A stretch of DNA of 64,000 nucleotides from Massilia antarctica. Lineage in GTDB: Bacteria; Pseudomonadota; Gammaproteobacteria; Burkholderiales; Burkholderiaceae_D. A program made the translations under genes and the position numbers. The first letter of the stretch is position 1. Every line of letters starts with the position of its first letter. The stretch spans positions 4,526,001 to 4,590,000 of the forward strand of contig NZ_CP065053.1 in the NCBI RefSeq assembly GCF_015689335.1, read 5' to 3'. Positions 15,946 to 26,855 of the stretch are shown piece after piece. The notes below the pieces were generated by a model. The model had not been told where the DNA came from. It did no database searches and saw only the letters and a program-made list of their open reading frames with translations.

Positions 15946-17319
15946 TCAGGGCTGCTCGCGCACGAGATTGCGCAGATCTTCCAGCGCGTCATGGCGGCAC
16001 TCGGTGGCAATGTGCGGCGGCAGGCACTTCCATTCCTGCAGCTTTTCCACGGCGTGCTGGCGGCAAATGGCGCATGGGTTGGTGCGGTAGACCCATTCGG
16101 CAACGCCGGCCAGTGCGGGCGAACCGGCACTGTTGCAGACGTCGATGGCGCAGGTGCCGAGATAGTGTGCCTCGTCGCCGTCGACTCTCTGCCGTTCCAG
16201 CACGGCCAGGATCAGCGTTTCATCGCCGCTCTGATAATTGTTATTGAATAGATTGAGCTCTTCGGAATAGTCGCTCGAAAAATCCGGGTCATTAAGACGT
16301 TCGAGCGCCAGTTTCCGTATGCGCGGGTCGGTGGTGTGGGACAGTGCCACGGCTGCAGCGTTGCGCACGCCGGTCGAAGCGTGGCTGGCCAGTGCAAAAA
16401 CGCGTTCGTCCAGGCACGGCAGTGCTCTCCTTCTGAACACCCATAACAATTTTTTGCACGCTTCTGGCTCGCTTTCGATGCGCAGTCGGTCGAGGATGCG
16501 GTTCAGGTCATCCTCGCTTGCCCAGCGCCCGAACTGCAGGAATCGCCCCCGTCCGCCCGCCTTGTTCATGCAGGCCGCGAGGATGGTCTCGAGCGGATTG
16601 TCGCGCATGAACGCTACGCCACGCCGTTTTGCGCTTGCGGCCGGGTCGTCGTTCGACGAGTCAGGCCGATTGTCACTGGCAAGCCTTTCTGCTTCCTCCT
16701 TGGCCACATAGGCGGCGACTGCCTCGTCGTTGGCCGCGACACGCTTGAGTTCCGCAAAAACCTCGTCGAACGTGAACGGGTCATCGATCAGGGAGTATAG
16801 TGTGTCGACCCATGCCTCGGGATCTTGCTGGAGGACTTTGCCCAGACGTCGCGCAATCTCGACGACGGCGGGAATCCCGTCGAGGTCCCTGATGGGCCCG
16901 GCACCAAGCACGCGGTCGGCAGAGAAAGTCTGCCCCCACACGCAAGCGCGCAGGGCGGCGGCTGCTTCAAGGTCCCCATCGCGGCCCATCAGGCTGGCCA
17001 GCTCGCGTTGTTGATCGCCATCGTCGTCATCGGTACTGTACGCCACCGCCGTCAGGATCGCCGCGGCGAAGCGGGGATACGCCGGCGTCCCCTTGAACAG
17101 GCTGTATATCCAGGCGGCGCGGCTGCCTTCGCACTGCCTGTCGTAGGTCTGGTTTTCAAGACAGGCGGCCAGCACCAGGTCGTCCACGCCGTCCAGGCCG
17201 TGCGCTCGTACATGCATGGCTGCGGCGCCGCGCCCATGGCGCAGGGCGAGGGCGAACGCATCGCGGCTGAGTTTTGTCAATTGAATAGATGCTCCGGGTA
17301 GTTGGCAGGCACGTTGCAT
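15946..17319 (-). CDS. HEAT-repeat-like cytosolic protein
   Basis: This 457-residue protein has no signal peptide and a mostly helical composition. In the C-terminal half (about 290-400) repeats such as LASHASTGVRNAAAVALSH followed by DPRIRKLALERLNDPDF resemble HEAT or Armadillo repeats, which usually form protein-binding surfaces. The middle part is charged, with a Lys/Arg/Asp-rich linker around 205-230. Cys residues cluster near the C-terminus (TNPCAICRQH and ATECRHD), a possible metal site. I do not recognise a named family. The gene is monocistronic. Confidence 0.65.
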   Translation of the reverse strand: MQRACQLPGASIQLTKLSRDAFALALRHGRGAAAMHVRAHGLDGVDDLVLAACLENQTYDRQCEGSRAAWIYSLFKGTPAYPRFAAAILTAVAYSTDDDDGDQQRELASLMGRDGDLEAAAALRACVWGQTFSADRVLGAGPIRDLDGIPAVVEIARRLGKVLQQDPEAWVDTLYSLIDDPFTFDEVFAELKRVAANDEAVAAYVAKEEAERLASDNRPDSSNDDPAASAKRRGVAFMRDNPLETILAACMNKAGGRGRFLQFGRWASEDDLNRILDRLRIESEPEACKKLLWVFRRRALPCLDERVFALASHASTGVRNAAAVALSHTTDPRIRKLALERLNDPDFSSDYSEELNLFNNNYQSGDETLILAVLERQRVDGDEAHYLGTCAIDVCNSAGSPALAGVAEWVYRTNPCAICRQHAVEKLQEWKCLPPHIATECRHDALEDLRNLVREQP

Positions 17320-17398
17320 GCATCAGCCATTGTAATTCATGCTTCCGGGCGGGCGCCGACACCGATGGGGCATGGCGCCCGGGCGTCCGCTGCACGCT

Positions 17399-17416
17399 CG
17401 GGAAGCGTGCTTCCCG
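17399..17416. terminator. Palindromic hairpin between two minus-strand genes
   Basis: CGGGAAGC, GT and GCTTCCCG form a perfect inverted repeat just downstream of the minus-strand gene ending at 17450 and upstream of the gene starting at 17319. It lacks a clear T-run, so it is a candidate rather than a proven intrinsic terminator. Confidence 0.4.
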
Positions 17417-17449
17417 TCGCGTGCAAGGAACGCGTCGCTGCCGCCAGGC

Positions 17450-17977
17450 TTATTTGGGGGCCGGGCAGGAGCCGAAGTTGACCGACTGCTTCGACGGATA
17501 GGCCGAGACAGGACCGATCATGTTGGTCACATCAGTGATGCTGATGTTAGACCAGCTCACGCTTTCCAGCACCAGTGCCATTGGGCCCGGGCATGGATTT
17601 TTGTCCGGTTTTGGCACCTTGAGCGTGATGCAGGCGGATACCGTATGGTACTTGTCGGGCGCATACGTGGCCGAGGTGGCGACGGTTTTCTTGACGATCG
17701 TATCCTTGCCCGGAGGGCAGTTGCCACCCGGATTGCGGCAAGCGTACGATGCCACCACTTCTGCCTTGGCAGTGTACGTGACGGCCTTGTTTTTCACTCC
17801 GATTTCTTTGAAGCACACTTTTACATCGCCGTTCTTCGGATCGATCGACGAGGTGACCTTCCCGGCGAACTGCGTTTTCGGTTCGGGAGGGGGATTGGCC
17901 TGAGCCGTGCCGAACGCGCAGAAGAGCGCTCCGCATACGGCCAAGGTGCGTGCATGATGATTGACTGTGGAATTCAT
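17450..17977 (-). CDS. Secreted hypothetical protein
   Basis: This 175-residue protein has a signal peptide (hydrophobic core CGALFCAFG, likely cleavage after AQA). The mature part is Lys/Pro-rich and contains five Cys, which could form periplasmic disulfides (YACRNPGGNCPPG and others). The ATG at 17977 is chosen because AAGGGG lies about seven bases upstream; a longer frame to 18034 has no signal-like start. I do not recognise the family. It is flanked by another small exported protein on the same strand. Confidence 0.68.
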   Translation of the reverse strand: MNSTVNHHARTLAVCGALFCAFGTAQANPPPEPKTQFAGKVTSSIDPKNGDVKVCFKEIGVKNKAVTYTAKAEVVASYACRNPGGNCPPGKDTIVKKTVATSATYAPDKYHTVSACITLKVPKPDKNPCPGPMALVLESVSWSNISITDVTNMIGPVSAYPSKQSVNFGSCPAPK

Positions 17978-18186
17978 GGTGTTGCCCCTTAAAAAGTCCA
18001 GCTGTGAATACCGCTTGACGGCTACTGCGCGCACACGTTTCTGGCGATCAAACGATCAGTCAGGCGGTCAGTGCGCGCTTTCAGGGTAGGCCGCTGGAGC
18101 AGCGGAATTTTGTCCGGTCGCAGACCATGTGGTTGACGGCGGCGATATGCCGCCATGATGGATTTGCCGCGTCCGCCTTGCCGCGC

Positions 18187-18660
18187 CTACTTGATGTAGA
18201 CCCCGCCGCACACGACCAGGTCTTCGTACGGTTGGCAGTACATGGCTTTCGGTTCGGTTTTCTTGCTCAGGGGATTGGTGAACTTGTACTCTTGCCAGAA
18301 CGGTGCGTTTTTCCTGGCCAACTCGATGCGTTCGCGCACGAATTCCTTGCCGTCTACATCCTTGATTTCCATGAGGTTACGGTTGATCATTTTAAGATTG
18401 GCGCCGTGCGCGCGCACCACGCCGTCAGTGCCGTAGATGGTGATGTAGAGGTCGCGGTCGGTGAAGGGGCCATCCTTGCGGTTGATTTCGGCGTAGGTAT
18501 TGTCCCTGCCGTTGGTCTTGATGTAGGCAACGGTTTTCTTCACCATCGCCTCGGCCTCCGGCTTGGTGACGAGCTGGTCGGCGGCGGCCGGCAGGACAAA
18601 CGTCGTGCACACGATTAGCGGCAACAAGATGCGCACGCAAACGGCTGGAAGGATGTACAT
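18187..18660 (-). CDS. Exported single-cache-domain protein
   Basis: This 157-residue protein has a signal peptide ending near PAAADQ. The mature part has the single-cache pattern found in sensor proteins: a helix with EAMVKKTVAYIK, then DRDLYITIYGTDGVVRAHG, then a long segment ending in VVCGGVYIK. Stand-alone cache proteins are periplasmic ligand binders, sometimes paired with chemoreceptors or kinases; no partner is adjacent here. AAGGAG lies six bases before the ATG at 18660 and fixes the start. Confidence 0.78.
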   Translation of the reverse strand: MYILPAVCVRILLPLIVCTTFVLPAAADQLVTKPEAEAMVKKTVAYIKTNGRDNTYAEINRKDGPFTDRDLYITIYGTDGVVRAHGANLKMINRNLMEIKDVDGKEFVRERIELARKNAPFWQEYKFTNPLSKKTEPKAMYCQPYEDLVVCGGVYIK

Positions 18661-18796
18661 TGAATCTCCTTGGAAAAAGCGCCCCGGTGGCGCAAGGTTC
18701 ACGCTAGCAGTCACGCGGCCGCGGCGGTACGCTCAGTACTGCTAGTGGCCAACCATCGTGCCGAATCCGCTGGCGGCGCCCGACCGCAAAGACCCG

Positions 18797-18946
18797 ATGA
18801 AAAAGCACCTGCTCATGCCCCTGGCCTGCCTGGCCACCGCTTCGGCCCGCGCGGCCGACGACGCCTTGCGCAAGCGTGCGCGATGCGCAAGAATGGCTCT
18901 TTCTTACAAGGAGGCCGGGCATGACGTGCCGGTCCTGTTCACATGA
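18797..18946 (+). CDS. 49-residue possible secreted peptide coupled to MepA-like gene
   Basis: This short frame starts MKKHLLMPLACLATASA and gives a plausible signal peptide with a 30-residue basic remainder. Its stop overlaps the start of the downstream endopeptidase gene (ATGA), like the coupled pairs elsewhere in the window. The ribosome site is weak, and a GTG at 18758 is an alternative start. It could be a leader peptide, a small real protein or a truncated remnant. Confidence 0.4.
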   Translation: MKKHLLMPLACLATASARAADDALRKRARCARMALSYKEAGHDVPVLFT

Positions 18947-19671
18947 TCATGCCCGTGCATGCTGTTTTCATCGCGCTGCTGGTGTCCGGCGCGGCCACGC
19001 CGGCGGCACGCGCCGCGCCGGTCAGCCAGTGTTTCGGCAGCGCGAGCAAGGGGCGCCTCGAAGGCGGCGTGAAACTGCCGCCGGCGGGGCCGAATTTTTC
19101 CGCGTACAGTGCCGCGGCCGTCGCCGCCGGCCGCACCCATGTCCATGCGACGGTGGCAGACATCATCCTGGCCGCGTACGCAGGTGTGAAAACGTCCAAT
19201 CCCTCGGCCAGATATGTGTACGGTGAGACCGGCCTGCGGGAGGGCGGGCCCTTCGCGCCACATAAAACCCACCAGAACGGGCTGTCGGTGGATTTTTTTG
19301 TGCCGGTGCGCGATGCGCGCGGCGCTGCGGCATCGCTGCCCTCCAGCGCGCAAAACCGCTACGGCTACGACATCGAATTCGACGCCACCGGCCGCTATCA
19401 GGATTACCGCATCGACTTCGCCGCGCTCGCCGAGCATCTGTATCAGCTCGACGTGGCCGCGAAGGCGCACGGTGCCGCACTGGCACTGGTGATCGTCGAT
19501 CCGCGCTTCATGCCGGCGCTGCTGGCCACCGGGCGCGGTCCGTGGCTGCGCGCGCATCTGCCGTTCATGAAGGGCAAACCGTGGGTGCGCCACGACGAGC
19601 ACTATCACGTCGACTTCAGGCTCGCCTGCGCGCCGCTCGGCACAGCGGTCGGTACGAACGTGGCGCCATGA
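18943..19671 (+). CDS. Penicillin-insensitive murein endopeptidase (MepA-like, M74)
   Basis: This 242-residue exported protein has a signal peptide ending near AARAAP. The mature part has the LAS-type zinc peptidase pattern seen in MepA: HKTHQNGLSVDFFVP supplies a His and an Asp, and RHDEHYHVDF supplies the second His group. The family cleaves D-Ala to meso-DAP cross-links in peptidoglycan. It is slightly shorter than E. coli MepA (274). An ATG at 18949 is a close alternative start. Zinc ligands and overall size make the call firm; the physiological role is not testable from context. Confidence 0.85.
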   Translation: MIMPVHAVFIALLVSGAATPAARAAPVSQCFGSASKGRLEGGVKLPPAGPNFSAYSAAAVAAGRTHVHATVADIILAAYAGVKTSNPSARYVYGETGLREGGPFAPHKTHQNGLSVDFFVPVRDARGAAASLPSSAQNRYGYDIEFDATGRYQDYRIDFAALAEHLYQLDVAAKAHGAALALVIVDPRFMPALLATGRGPWLRAHLPFMKGKPWVRHDEHYHVDFRLACAPLGTAVGTNVAP

Positions 19672-20035
19672 CGCGCGCCATTGGCCGCATCGTACCGGCC
19701 GCCGTGGCCGTGGCGAGCGCCCGGTTCGCCGCTCGTGATGAAGGAGCTGTTCGGCTGGCTGAGCGCTGCCGGCTCGGGCACGCTTGCTGTTTCTTATTTC
19801 TGCGAAGTCAATGATCACTCCTGCAAAATATTGCTCGAACATCATCACCTGCTGGTTGCGCCAAGGTCGTCGGGCCCGGGTGCGTTTACTCACGGGATGT
19901 CGCTGAAAACTCACGGTACGGCGGTATTGCATCGCCTCCCGGAATGTTTCCTTTCTTTCATGACATGAAAATGATACTCTTCGCTATTATGCGAAAAACA
20001 TCATTCCGACTGCCGCCAGTCACCATCGACACACT
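19672..20035 (+). promoter_or_regulatory. Intergenic region upstream of yfa operon with palindrome and -10 box
   Basis: No supported gene is present. Near the 3' end lies the perfect palindrome TTTCATGACATGAAA (19956-19970). A good -10 element, TATTAT, is at 19985-19990, with ATGACA at 19960-19965 as a weak -35 (19-base spacing). The palindrome overlaps the -35 position, as expected for an operator controlling the five-gene operon that starts at 20036. Confidence 0.5.
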
Positions 20036-21604
20036 ATGAACAAGAAAAAGTTGGGAATCATCGTTGCCGGCGTCGCCTTGTGCGCTGCCGCCGTGGCCGG
20101 TTACGCCATGTTTGGCTGGAAGCGCCTGCACCATGGCCAGGCCCTGAGCCTGGACCTGTCGCAGCCCGATGCGCTGATCGTGACCAGGAGCCTGTCCTCG
20201 CTGCCGCGCGACCTGCTCACCATTGCGCTGGCGCGCGACGTGCTGCGCGAGGACTTCGTCTTTTATTATGAGCAGAACGGCGACAAACTGGGCCTGCAAG
20301 GCACCCTGCGCCGCATCGCCTACGAACATGAACTGGGCTGGGGCGACCAGATGATCCGCATGGTACTCGACGAGCCGGCCGACGTGGCGCTGTGGCGCGA
20401 GGAAGACGGTTCGCTCAAATACTTCGCCATCGCCGTCTCGCGCAACAGCATGACGCGCCTGCTCGAACAAGCCGGCAAGGTCGCGCTCAAGGACACGCAG
20501 ATGAAGCTGGCCGGCGAAATCCGGGTCGATGGCGACAAGGTGCCGGTGTATTCGCTCAATTATGCCCACCAGCGCACCTTGCTGATCGCCGCGCGCGGCT
20601 CGCGCATGGTGATCCTGTCCGATCCGGGCATGCTGTTCGGCGCTGACGGCAAGGCTGACGGCAAGGCCGAAACGACGGTGGCCGGCCTGCTCGCCGCCGA
20701 TCCGAAGAAACAGCAAGTGTTGCGCCAGCAGTTTCATCTCGACGCCCAGCCTACCGATGGCCACAGCGTGGCGGTCAAGGCCGACGTGCTGGCGTTCGGC
20801 TATCAGCCTTTCTTCGGCGCGCTGGACGCGCTGCGCTTCGATTTCAGCAAAGGCCAGTGGCAGACGCGCGCGCTGGTCGATGCCGGCAAGCTGGCCGCCG
20901 GCGGCTACGACAACCGCGCCCTGTGGCCGGTCCTGCCGCACAATCCGGCGGCCTGCTTCGCCTTGCCCACCAACTGGACCGAAATGAAGCCGGTGCTGGG
21001 CGAGGTCGACGCCTCGGCCCTGGCGGCGCAATTGAGCGGCCCGGCCGCCGTCTGCTGGTACGGCAGTTCGCGCCTGTACACGCCGCTGGTGGTGGCGACG
21101 CGCAAGGCCGGCGGCAGCGATGAACCGTTTGGCGCGCTGTTCAAGGCCGCCATCGGCAACAAGAAAAGCGGCGCCGTGGAGAAATCGGCAGGCGCGAACG
21201 GCGCCACCCTGTGGCAGCGCGAAGTGGCAACCGGCATCGGCGCGCAGCATCCGACCTTGGCGGTGAGCGGCCAGACCGTGCTGTTTTCGCCCGACCGCAA
21301 GCTGGTCGAACAGGCGCTGGCGGTGAGCCGCAAGCAGGCCCCGGCGATTGCCGACCGTCTTAACGACCCATCGCGCACGGTGGGCCTGATCGCGCCCGCG
21401 TCCTTGGCGGAATTGATCCGCAAGGAAGCCTTCGATGCGCTGCCCTCTGCGCGCGAGCCGGTGCTGCGCGCCGCGGCCGACGCGCACCTGGTGCCGCGCC
21501 TGAACGCGTTAAAAAAATATCCGCCATACCGGCTGGTGCTCAAGTCGCTGCCCGCCAGCGGCATGAGCTGGCAGCCGGTCGAATGGCAGGCGATGGAGAA
21601 GTGA
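20036..21604 (+). CDS. yfaA: YfaA-like DUF2138 protein
   Basis: This 522-residue protein has an N-terminal membrane anchor ([21 protein letters not shown]) and a large periplasmic part. Length and position match DUF2138 (E. coli YfaA). Typical segments are [26 protein letters not shown] near residues 55-80 and [14 protein letters not shown] near 306-319. It is the first gene of a five-gene operon whose order (yfaA, T, S, Q, P) matches the E. coli cluster, which supports the assignment. The biochemical role of the family is unknown. Its stop overlaps the next start. Confidence 0.85.
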   Translation: MNKKKLGIIVAGVALCAAAVAGYAMFGWKRLHHGQALSLDLSQPDALIVTRSLSSLPRDLLTIALARDVLREDFVFYYEQNGDKLGLQGTLRRIAYEHELGWGDQMIRMVLDEPADVALWREEDGSLKYFAIAVSRNSMTRLLEQAGKVALKDTQMKLAGEIRVDGDKVPVYSLNYAHQRTLLIAARGSRMVILSDPGMLFGADGKADGKAETTVAGLLAADPKKQQVLRQQFHLDAQPTDGHSVAVKADVLAFGYQPFFGALDALRFDFSKGQWQTRALVDAGKLAAGGYDNRALWPVLPHNPAACFALPTNWTEMKPVLGEVDASALAAQLSGPAAVCWYGSSRLYTPLVVATRKAGGSDEPFGALFKAAIGNKKSGAVEKSAGANGATLWQREVATGIGAQHPTLAVSGQTVLFSPDRKLVEQALAVSRKQAPAIADRLNDPSRTVGLIAPASLAELIRKEAFDALPSAREPVLRAAADAHLVPRLNALKKYPPYRLVLKSLPASGMSWQPVEWQAMEK

Positions 21605-22269
21605 TGTCACCGACCCGCCGCCACCTGCTGGCCCTTGCCGCCGGCTGCGCCGTAGTGCCCTGGGCGCGCGCGCTCACCGGCGCGCCGGCGCCCGACATGC
21701 CGGCGCTGCTGTCGAAGGCGCAAAGCCGCGCCTTCCAGGCCTGGATGCTGCGCATCGTGAACGCCCAGATGGAGCAGGGCCCGTCGCCGCGCTGGCAGCA
21801 CCGCGACTGCGCGGGCCTGGTGCGCTTTGCGGTGAACGAGGCGCTCACCGTGCACGACACAAGATGGATGCGCGCCAACGGCATCGGCAGCGACGGCCAG
21901 CTGCCGCCCGAACTCGAACTCACGCCGGCCCAGCAAGCCTTGCGCAACCGCTGGGTGCAGACCGGCGGCACGGTCGGCCATTACGTCTCGGCCATCGGCC
22001 TGGTTCAAAACAACAGCCGCTTCATCGGGCGCGACCTGAATCAGGCGCAACCGGGCGACCTGCTGTTTTTCGATCAGGGCGACGAACACCACCTGATGGT
22101 GTGGATGGGCGCGCGCATCGCCTACCACACCGGCACCGTCACACCGAACGACAACGGGCTGCGTACCGTTGATGTCCCACAACTCAAAACCTGGAAGGAC
22201 ACGCGGTGGCAACCAGCGGTCGACAATCCCAACTTTGCCGGCATGTTCCGGCTGGCGTTTTTAACATGA
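21604..22269 (+). CDS. yfaT: YfaT-like DUF1175 protein with NlpC/P60-like cysteine site
   Basis: This 221-residue exported protein starts [14 protein letters not shown], a twin-arginine-like or Sec signal. The mature part resembles NlpC/P60 cysteine peptidases: Cys69 in [16 protein letters not shown], a PGDLLFF segment, and His162/His163 in EHHLMVWMG. NlpC/P60 enzymes cut peptidoglycan peptides. It sits directly before the alpha-2-macroglobulin-like gene with an ATGA overlap on both sides. The enzymatic role is inferred from motifs. Confidence 0.82.
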   Translation: MSPTRRHLLALAAGCAVVPWARALTGAPAPDMPALLSKAQSRAFQAWMLRIVNAQMEQGPSPRWQHRDCAGLVRFAVNEALTVHDTRWMRANGIGSDGQLPPELELTPAQQALRNRWVQTGGTVGHYVSAIGLVQNNSRFIGRDLNQAQPGDLLFFDQGDEHHLMVWMGARIAYHTGTVTPNDNGLRTVDVPQLKTWKDTRWQPAVDNPNFAGMFRLAFLT

Positions 22270-25200
22270 ACAATCGAATCACACGCGCCCTGGCGCTGCT
22301 GGTGCTGGTGTGCGGCCTGTTGCCCGCGCTCGCGCCGGCCCAGGAAACCGAAGCGGCCGATGCCGCCGCCGCGCCGGCCGCCGCGAGCCCCGCTGCGGGC
22401 GGCAGCAACTACAGCACCTTCAAGGGCGAGCCTTTTTTCCTGCTGTCCGACGCGGCCTATGGCAGTGGCGACGTGGCCAAGGTGCGCCTGGAAGTGCCGG
22501 GGCGCGACCTTGCGCGCTCGAACCTGGAGCAGTACGGCGGCGTCGACGTGCTGGTGTACCGCGTGCCGGAACCGCTCGAGTTCCTGAAAAAGCAGCGCAA
22601 TCTGCACCGCGTGCAGGTCAATGGCAATTACAAGGGTGAGGGCTTGCTCAATACCCTGACCATGCTGTGGGACCGCTGGTGGAAGCAGTCGCGCATGGCC
22701 TGGCGCAAGCTGTTTTCGAGCGATGCGCGCAGCGCCGTCACCAGCGCCCAGCCCAAGCTGGCCACCAGCGAAGCGATCACGCGCCCGGTTGCGTTCCGCC
22801 AGCAGCCGCAGTACGAGCCGCTCAAGGGCTACGACCTGGTCGACCGCTTCCGCTATCCGGTCTGGCAGGCGCAGATCATACAGCCGCCGGCCGGCCTGAA
22901 AATGGAAGGGTCGAGCAGCGAGTTCACCGCCAGCAGCGCAGGCAACGTAATGATTCCGATCGGCCAGCGCAAACCCGGCCTGTACCTGGTCGAGGCGATC
23001 ATCGGCGAACACCGCGCCACCACCCTGGTGTTCGTGTCCGATACGATGGCGATTACCAAGGTGTCGGCCAGCCAGATGCTGGTGTGGGCCGCGCGCCGCG
23101 ACAATGGCGCGGCGGTGGCCGACGTCGACGTCACCTGGACCGACGGCAGCGGCGTGCTGCAATCGGGCCGCACCGGCGCCAACGGAGTCGTCTCGCTCGA
23201 TCGCGGCAGCCCCGAACATACGTATGTGATGGGCGAAGACCGCAGCGGCGGCGTGTTCGTGTCCGAGAATTTTTACTACGACAGCGAAATCTATAACACC
23301 AAGGTGTACGCCGTCACCGACCGCCCGCTGTACCGGCCGGGCGATGAAGTGAGCGTCAAGTTCATCGGCCGCGAATTTACGGGTGCGCGCACTTCGCAGG
23401 CAGCGGCGAGTGCGCCGCTGTCGCTCACGGTGTTCGACCCGAACGGCACGCCGCTGCTCACCCAGTCGCTGCAACTGAGTGGCGAGACCGGCAGCGACAC
23501 GCATTTCCGCCTGCCGGACAACGCCGGCGCCGGTGGCTACGAATTGCGGTTCACTTACCGCGACACCCTGTACGGCGCGGCCTTTCGCGTGGCCGACTAC
23601 GTCAAGCCGCACTTCGAGATCAACCTTGTTCCGGCCAAGGCCGACTTCAAGACCGGCGAAGACATCAAGGGCCGCATCGAACTGCGCTACCCGGATGGCA
23701 CGCCGGTCGCCAAGGCCAGCCTCTCGCTGACCCTGCGCGCCCAGAAAAACGCCATGGTCGAAGGCGAATTGCGCTACAGCGGCGCGTTCCCGGTCGAACT
23801 GAAAACCCAGGAACTGGTCAGCGACGGGAAGGGCAATGTGGACTTCGTGCTGCCGCAGGCCAAAGACCCGTCGCGCTATATCCTCACCGTGCTGGTCTCG
23901 GACGGCGCGGCCTACCACGTCAAGAGCACGACCGAACTGATGATCGAGCGCTCGGCCAGCCAGTACACGCTCAAGGCGCAGCGCCGTTTCTCGGCCCCGG
24001 GCGAGACCGTGCGCTTCGATCTGGCCGCGGACGGCGCCGCCGGCGCCAAGCCGGTACGCTGGGAGATGATCCAGCTCGAAAAGCAGACCAAGACGGAAGG
24101 CACTTTCGACGCCTCCAAGTCGACCTGGGACGTGAGTTTCCCGGTACCCGGCTCGTATCAACTGAGCCTGCGCGACGCCCAGAACAACCTGGTGGGCGGT
24201 ACCAGCCACTGGGTCAGCGGCCAGGGCCTGGCTGCAACGCCGGGCAGCATCGAGATCGTGCTTGACCATGAACGCTACCGCGCCGGCGACACCGCCGAAG
24301 CGCTGATCACCTTTGCCGATCCGGTCGACCAGGCTTTGCTGACCTTGGAGCGCGACAAGGTCGAACAAGTCGGCTTGCTCGCCGCCGGCGCCGACTGGAT
24401 CAAGCCGGTGAGGGTGGCGCCGAACCAGTGGCGCGTGCGCATTCCGGTCAAGGACGACTACGGCCCGAACATCACGTTCTCGGTGGCGTACACGCGCAAG
24501 GGAGACTTCGTGTTCCAGAACGCCGGCATCCAGATCGTCGAGCCGCGCATCGCACTGCAGTTCAAGACCGACAAGGAAGTCTATCAACCGGGCGAGAAGG
24601 TTACCATCGACGTCACCGCGCAGATGGACGGCAAACCGGTATCGACCTTGGTCGCCCTCGGCGTGGTCGATGAAATGATCTATGTGCTGCAACCGGAAAT
24701 CGCACCCGATATCGGCGACTTCTTCTACCACCCGCGCCGCAACAACGTGCGCACCACGGCCAGCCTGTCGTTCATCAGCTACGACCTGGCGGCCGGCCGC
24801 AGCGCCGGCGCCCCCGCGCGCCACAACTACAACGAGCGTGGCGTGAAAGTGCTGGAACGCCCGCGCCGCGACAACGTCGATACGGCTTTGTGGGCGCCGG
24901 CGCTCAAGACCGATGCGGAAGGGCGCGCGCGCGTCACCTTCACCATGCCCGACGCGCTGACACGCTGGCGCATCACCGGCCGCGCGATGGATGCGCAGGG
25001 CCGGGTCGGCCAGCGCACGGCCTACCTGCGCTCCGACAAGAGCTTCTTCGCCAAGTGGACCGCGCCGGACTGGATGCGCGTGGGCGACGCGCCGCTGGCA
25101 TCGGTGGCGGTATTCAATCAGACCGCCGGTGAACAGGCGATCGAAGTGACGCTCACCGCCGGCACGGTCGTCAAGACCGAAAAAATCACCGCCCGGCGCG

Positions 25201-26855
25201 GCGTGAACTACGTGCAGTTCCCGCTGGCGGCAAGCACTGGCCCGATGCGCCTGGAAGTCAAACAGGGCGGCAAGGTGGTCGATGCGCTCGACACCGACGT
25301 GCAGGCGCTGCCTGCCGCGTGGAGCAGCCCGCGCGCCGTGAGCGTGCCGCTGACCGGCGCCACGGTGCCTGTCAGCCTGCCGGCGGACGCGCGCAATATC
25401 CGCGTCTCGTTCGCCAGCGGCGCGGCCAGCCACTTCGCGCGGATTGCGGACGACCTGATCGAGTATCCATATGGCTGCGTCGAGCAGACGTCGAGCCGCC
25501 TGATTCCGCTGGCGCTGGGATTGCAGAACCTCGGCCCCGAAGCCGGTCCGGTCCAGCTGCGTCTTCTGAACACCTTGCAGGCGCAGCGCCTGCGCCTGGT
25601 GTCGATGGCCGGCCCCGAGGCGCAATTCGGCTGGTGGGGCAACGCCACGGCAGGTAACTCGCTGATGACGGCCTACGCCTATTACGCCGACTGGTACGCG
25701 GCGCGCGCGCTGCGCATCGAGATGCCGCCCGAGCACTGGCAAGGCTTGCTGGCCATGTACGGCAAGGAAGGCCTGAAGGAGCCGGTGCTGCATCGCGCGC
25801 TGACCTTGTGGCTGGCGCAGGAAATGGGCTTGCCGGTCAAGACGCTCGCTTCCGGCCTGGCCGACGAGTTGGCCAAGACGAAGCTCGACGCCAAGGCGGC
25901 CGCGCTGGCGCCGACCAGCAGCATGCTGTTGACGGCGGAAAGCGGCAATTCGCAGGCGCTGACCCTGGCGCTGCTGTCGGTGATCGCCACCAACGATGGC
26001 GTGGCCGTGCCGCAGGAGCTTCAGGAGCAGGTCGGCGCCGCGTGGACTACCTTGCGCGCCAATCCGGCGCCGCTGGCGCAAGCCTTGTTGATGCTGGGCG
26101 GGCAACTGCCGGTCAGCCAGGCCGACGCGGTGCTGGGCGCGGTGAGTGCCGACATGGCGACCCTGGATCGTGCACTGACCCTGGTGTGGGTGCAAAAAAA
26201 GCTGGGGGGGCCACCCGCGGCCAAAGACGCCGGTATCGCCCTGAGCGGCACCTGGCAGAAAGGCGTCAGTCCACTCGGCCAGGCGCTGTTCCGCTGGCAG
26301 CCGTCCAAGGGCGTGCCGACTCAATTGCAACTGGCTGAAGCGCCGCCGGCCAACACCGTCGCCGTCATCCAGTACGAAAGCCGCGCCGCCGAAGCGCATG
26401 CGCTGCCGGTGAAGATCGAACGGCGCCTGATGCGGATGGAGCAGAAAGACAAGGACTTCACCCCGGTGCCGGTCAAGAACGGCGAGGCCTTGCGCACCGA
26501 TGCGCTGTACATGGATGAAATCACGCTCACCCCAGCCGCCGGCGCCAAGTACCGTTACGGCCTGCTGGAAGTAGCGCTGCCGCCCGGCGCTTCGGTCGAA
26601 GCGACCACCTGGGGCATGACCCTGGCCGGTGAGAAGAAGACAGCGCTGGAAGCTGCGCGCCATGAGTCGCGGCGCGAAGGCTATGTGGTGCCGGTCGAGC
26701 CGCTGGCCGAACCGCTCAAGATCCGCCACCTGCTGCGCTTCGCGCAAAAGGGCAGTTACGCGCTGCCGCCGTCGCGCTACTACCGCATGTACCAGCCCGA
26801 AAACAAGGCGCTGGAAGGCGAGGGCAAGACCATGCGCACCATGCAGGTCGAGTAA
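22266..26855 (+). CDS. yfaS: Bacterial alpha-2-macroglobulin-like protein (YfaS-like) with thioester motif
   Basis: This 1529-residue exported protein has a signal peptide ending near APAQE and no convincing lipobox, so it is probably a free periplasmic protein. It contains MG-type beta-sandwich domains: residues about 340-450 contain [14 protein letters not shown], typical of MG2. The A2M signature region is near residues 870-960, with [18 protein letters not shown] and [12 protein letters not shown]. The thioester motif GCVEQ is present, with Cys1071, so covalent trapping of an attacking protease is chemically possible. The last 400 residues form the thioester and receptor-like domains. It is the central gene of the yfa operon. 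Confidence 0.93.
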   Translation: MNNRITRALALLVLVCGLLPALAPAQETEAADAAAAPAAASPAAGGSNYSTFKGEPFFLLSDAAYGSGDVAKVRLEVPGRDLARSNLEQYGGVDVLVYRVPEPLEFLKKQRNLHRVQVNGNYKGEGLLNTLTMLWDRWWKQSRMAWRKLFSSDARSAVTSAQPKLATSEAITRPVAFRQQPQYEPLKGYDLVDRFRYPVWQAQIIQPPAGLKMEGSSSEFTASSAGNVMIPIGQRKPGLYLVEAIIGEHRATTLVFVSDTMAITKVSASQMLVWAARRDNGAAVADVDVTWTDGSGVLQSGRTGANGVVSLDRGSPEHTYVMGEDRSGGVFVSENFYYDSEIYNTKVYAVTDRPLYRPGDEVSVKFIGREFTGARTSQAAASAPLSLTVFDPNGTPLLTQSLQLSGETGSDTHFRLPDNAGAGGYELRFTYRDTLYGAAFRVADYVKPHFEINLVPAKADFKTGEDIKGRIELRYPDGTPVAKASLSLTLRAQKNAMVEGELRYSGAFPVELKTQELVSDGKGNVDFVLPQAKDPSRYILTVLVSDGAAYHVKSTTELMIERSASQYTLKAQRRFSAPGETVRFDLAADGAAGAKPVRWEMIQLEKQTKTEGTFDASKSTWDVSFPVPGSYQLSLRDAQNNLVGGTSHWVSGQGLAATPGSIEIVLDHERYRAGDTAEALITFADPVDQALLTLERDKVEQVGLLAAGADWIKPVRVAPNQWRVRIPVKDDYGPNITFSVAYTRKGDFVFQNAGIQIVEPRIALQFKTDKEVYQPGEKVTIDVTAQMDGKPVSTLVALGVVDEMIYVLQPEIAPDIGDFFYHPRRNNVRTTASLSFISYDLAAGRSAGAPARHNYNERGVKVLERPRRDNVDTALWAPALKTDAEGRARVTFTMPDALTRWRITGRAMDAQGRVGQRTAYLRSDKSFFAKWTAPDWMRVGDAPLASVAVFNQTAGEQAIEVTLTAGTVVKTEKITARRGVNYVQFPLAASTGPMRLEVKQGGKVVDALDTDVQALPAAWSSPRAVSVPLTGATVPVSLPADARNIRVSFASGAASHFARIADDLIEYPYGCVEQTSSRLIPLALGLQNLGPEAGPVQLRLLNTLQAQRLRLVSMAGPEAQFGWWGNATAGNSLMTAYAYYADWYAARALRIEMPPEHWQGLLAMYGKEGLKEPVLHRALTLWLAQEMGLPVKTLASGLADELAKTKLDAKAAALAPTSSMLLTAESGNSQALTLALLSVIATNDGVAVPQELQEQVGAAWTTLRANPAPLAQALLMLGGQLPVSQADAVLGAVSADMATLDRALTLVWVQKKLGGPPAAKDAGIALSGTWQKGVSPLGQALFRWQPSKGVPTQLQLAEAPPANTVAVIQYESRAAEAHALPVKIERRLMRMEQKDKDFTPVPVKNGEALRTDALYMDEITLTPAAGAKYRYGLLEVALPPGASVEATTWGMTLAGEKKTALEAARHESRREGYVVPVEPLAEPLKIRHLLRFAQKGSYALPPSRYYRMYQPENKALEGEGKTMRTMQVE

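Noticed and set aside
19681..19968. Possible 95-residue gene between the MepA-like gene and yfaA
   Set aside because: No motif, no clear ribosome site, and it ends in the promoter palindrome. Treated as non-coding.
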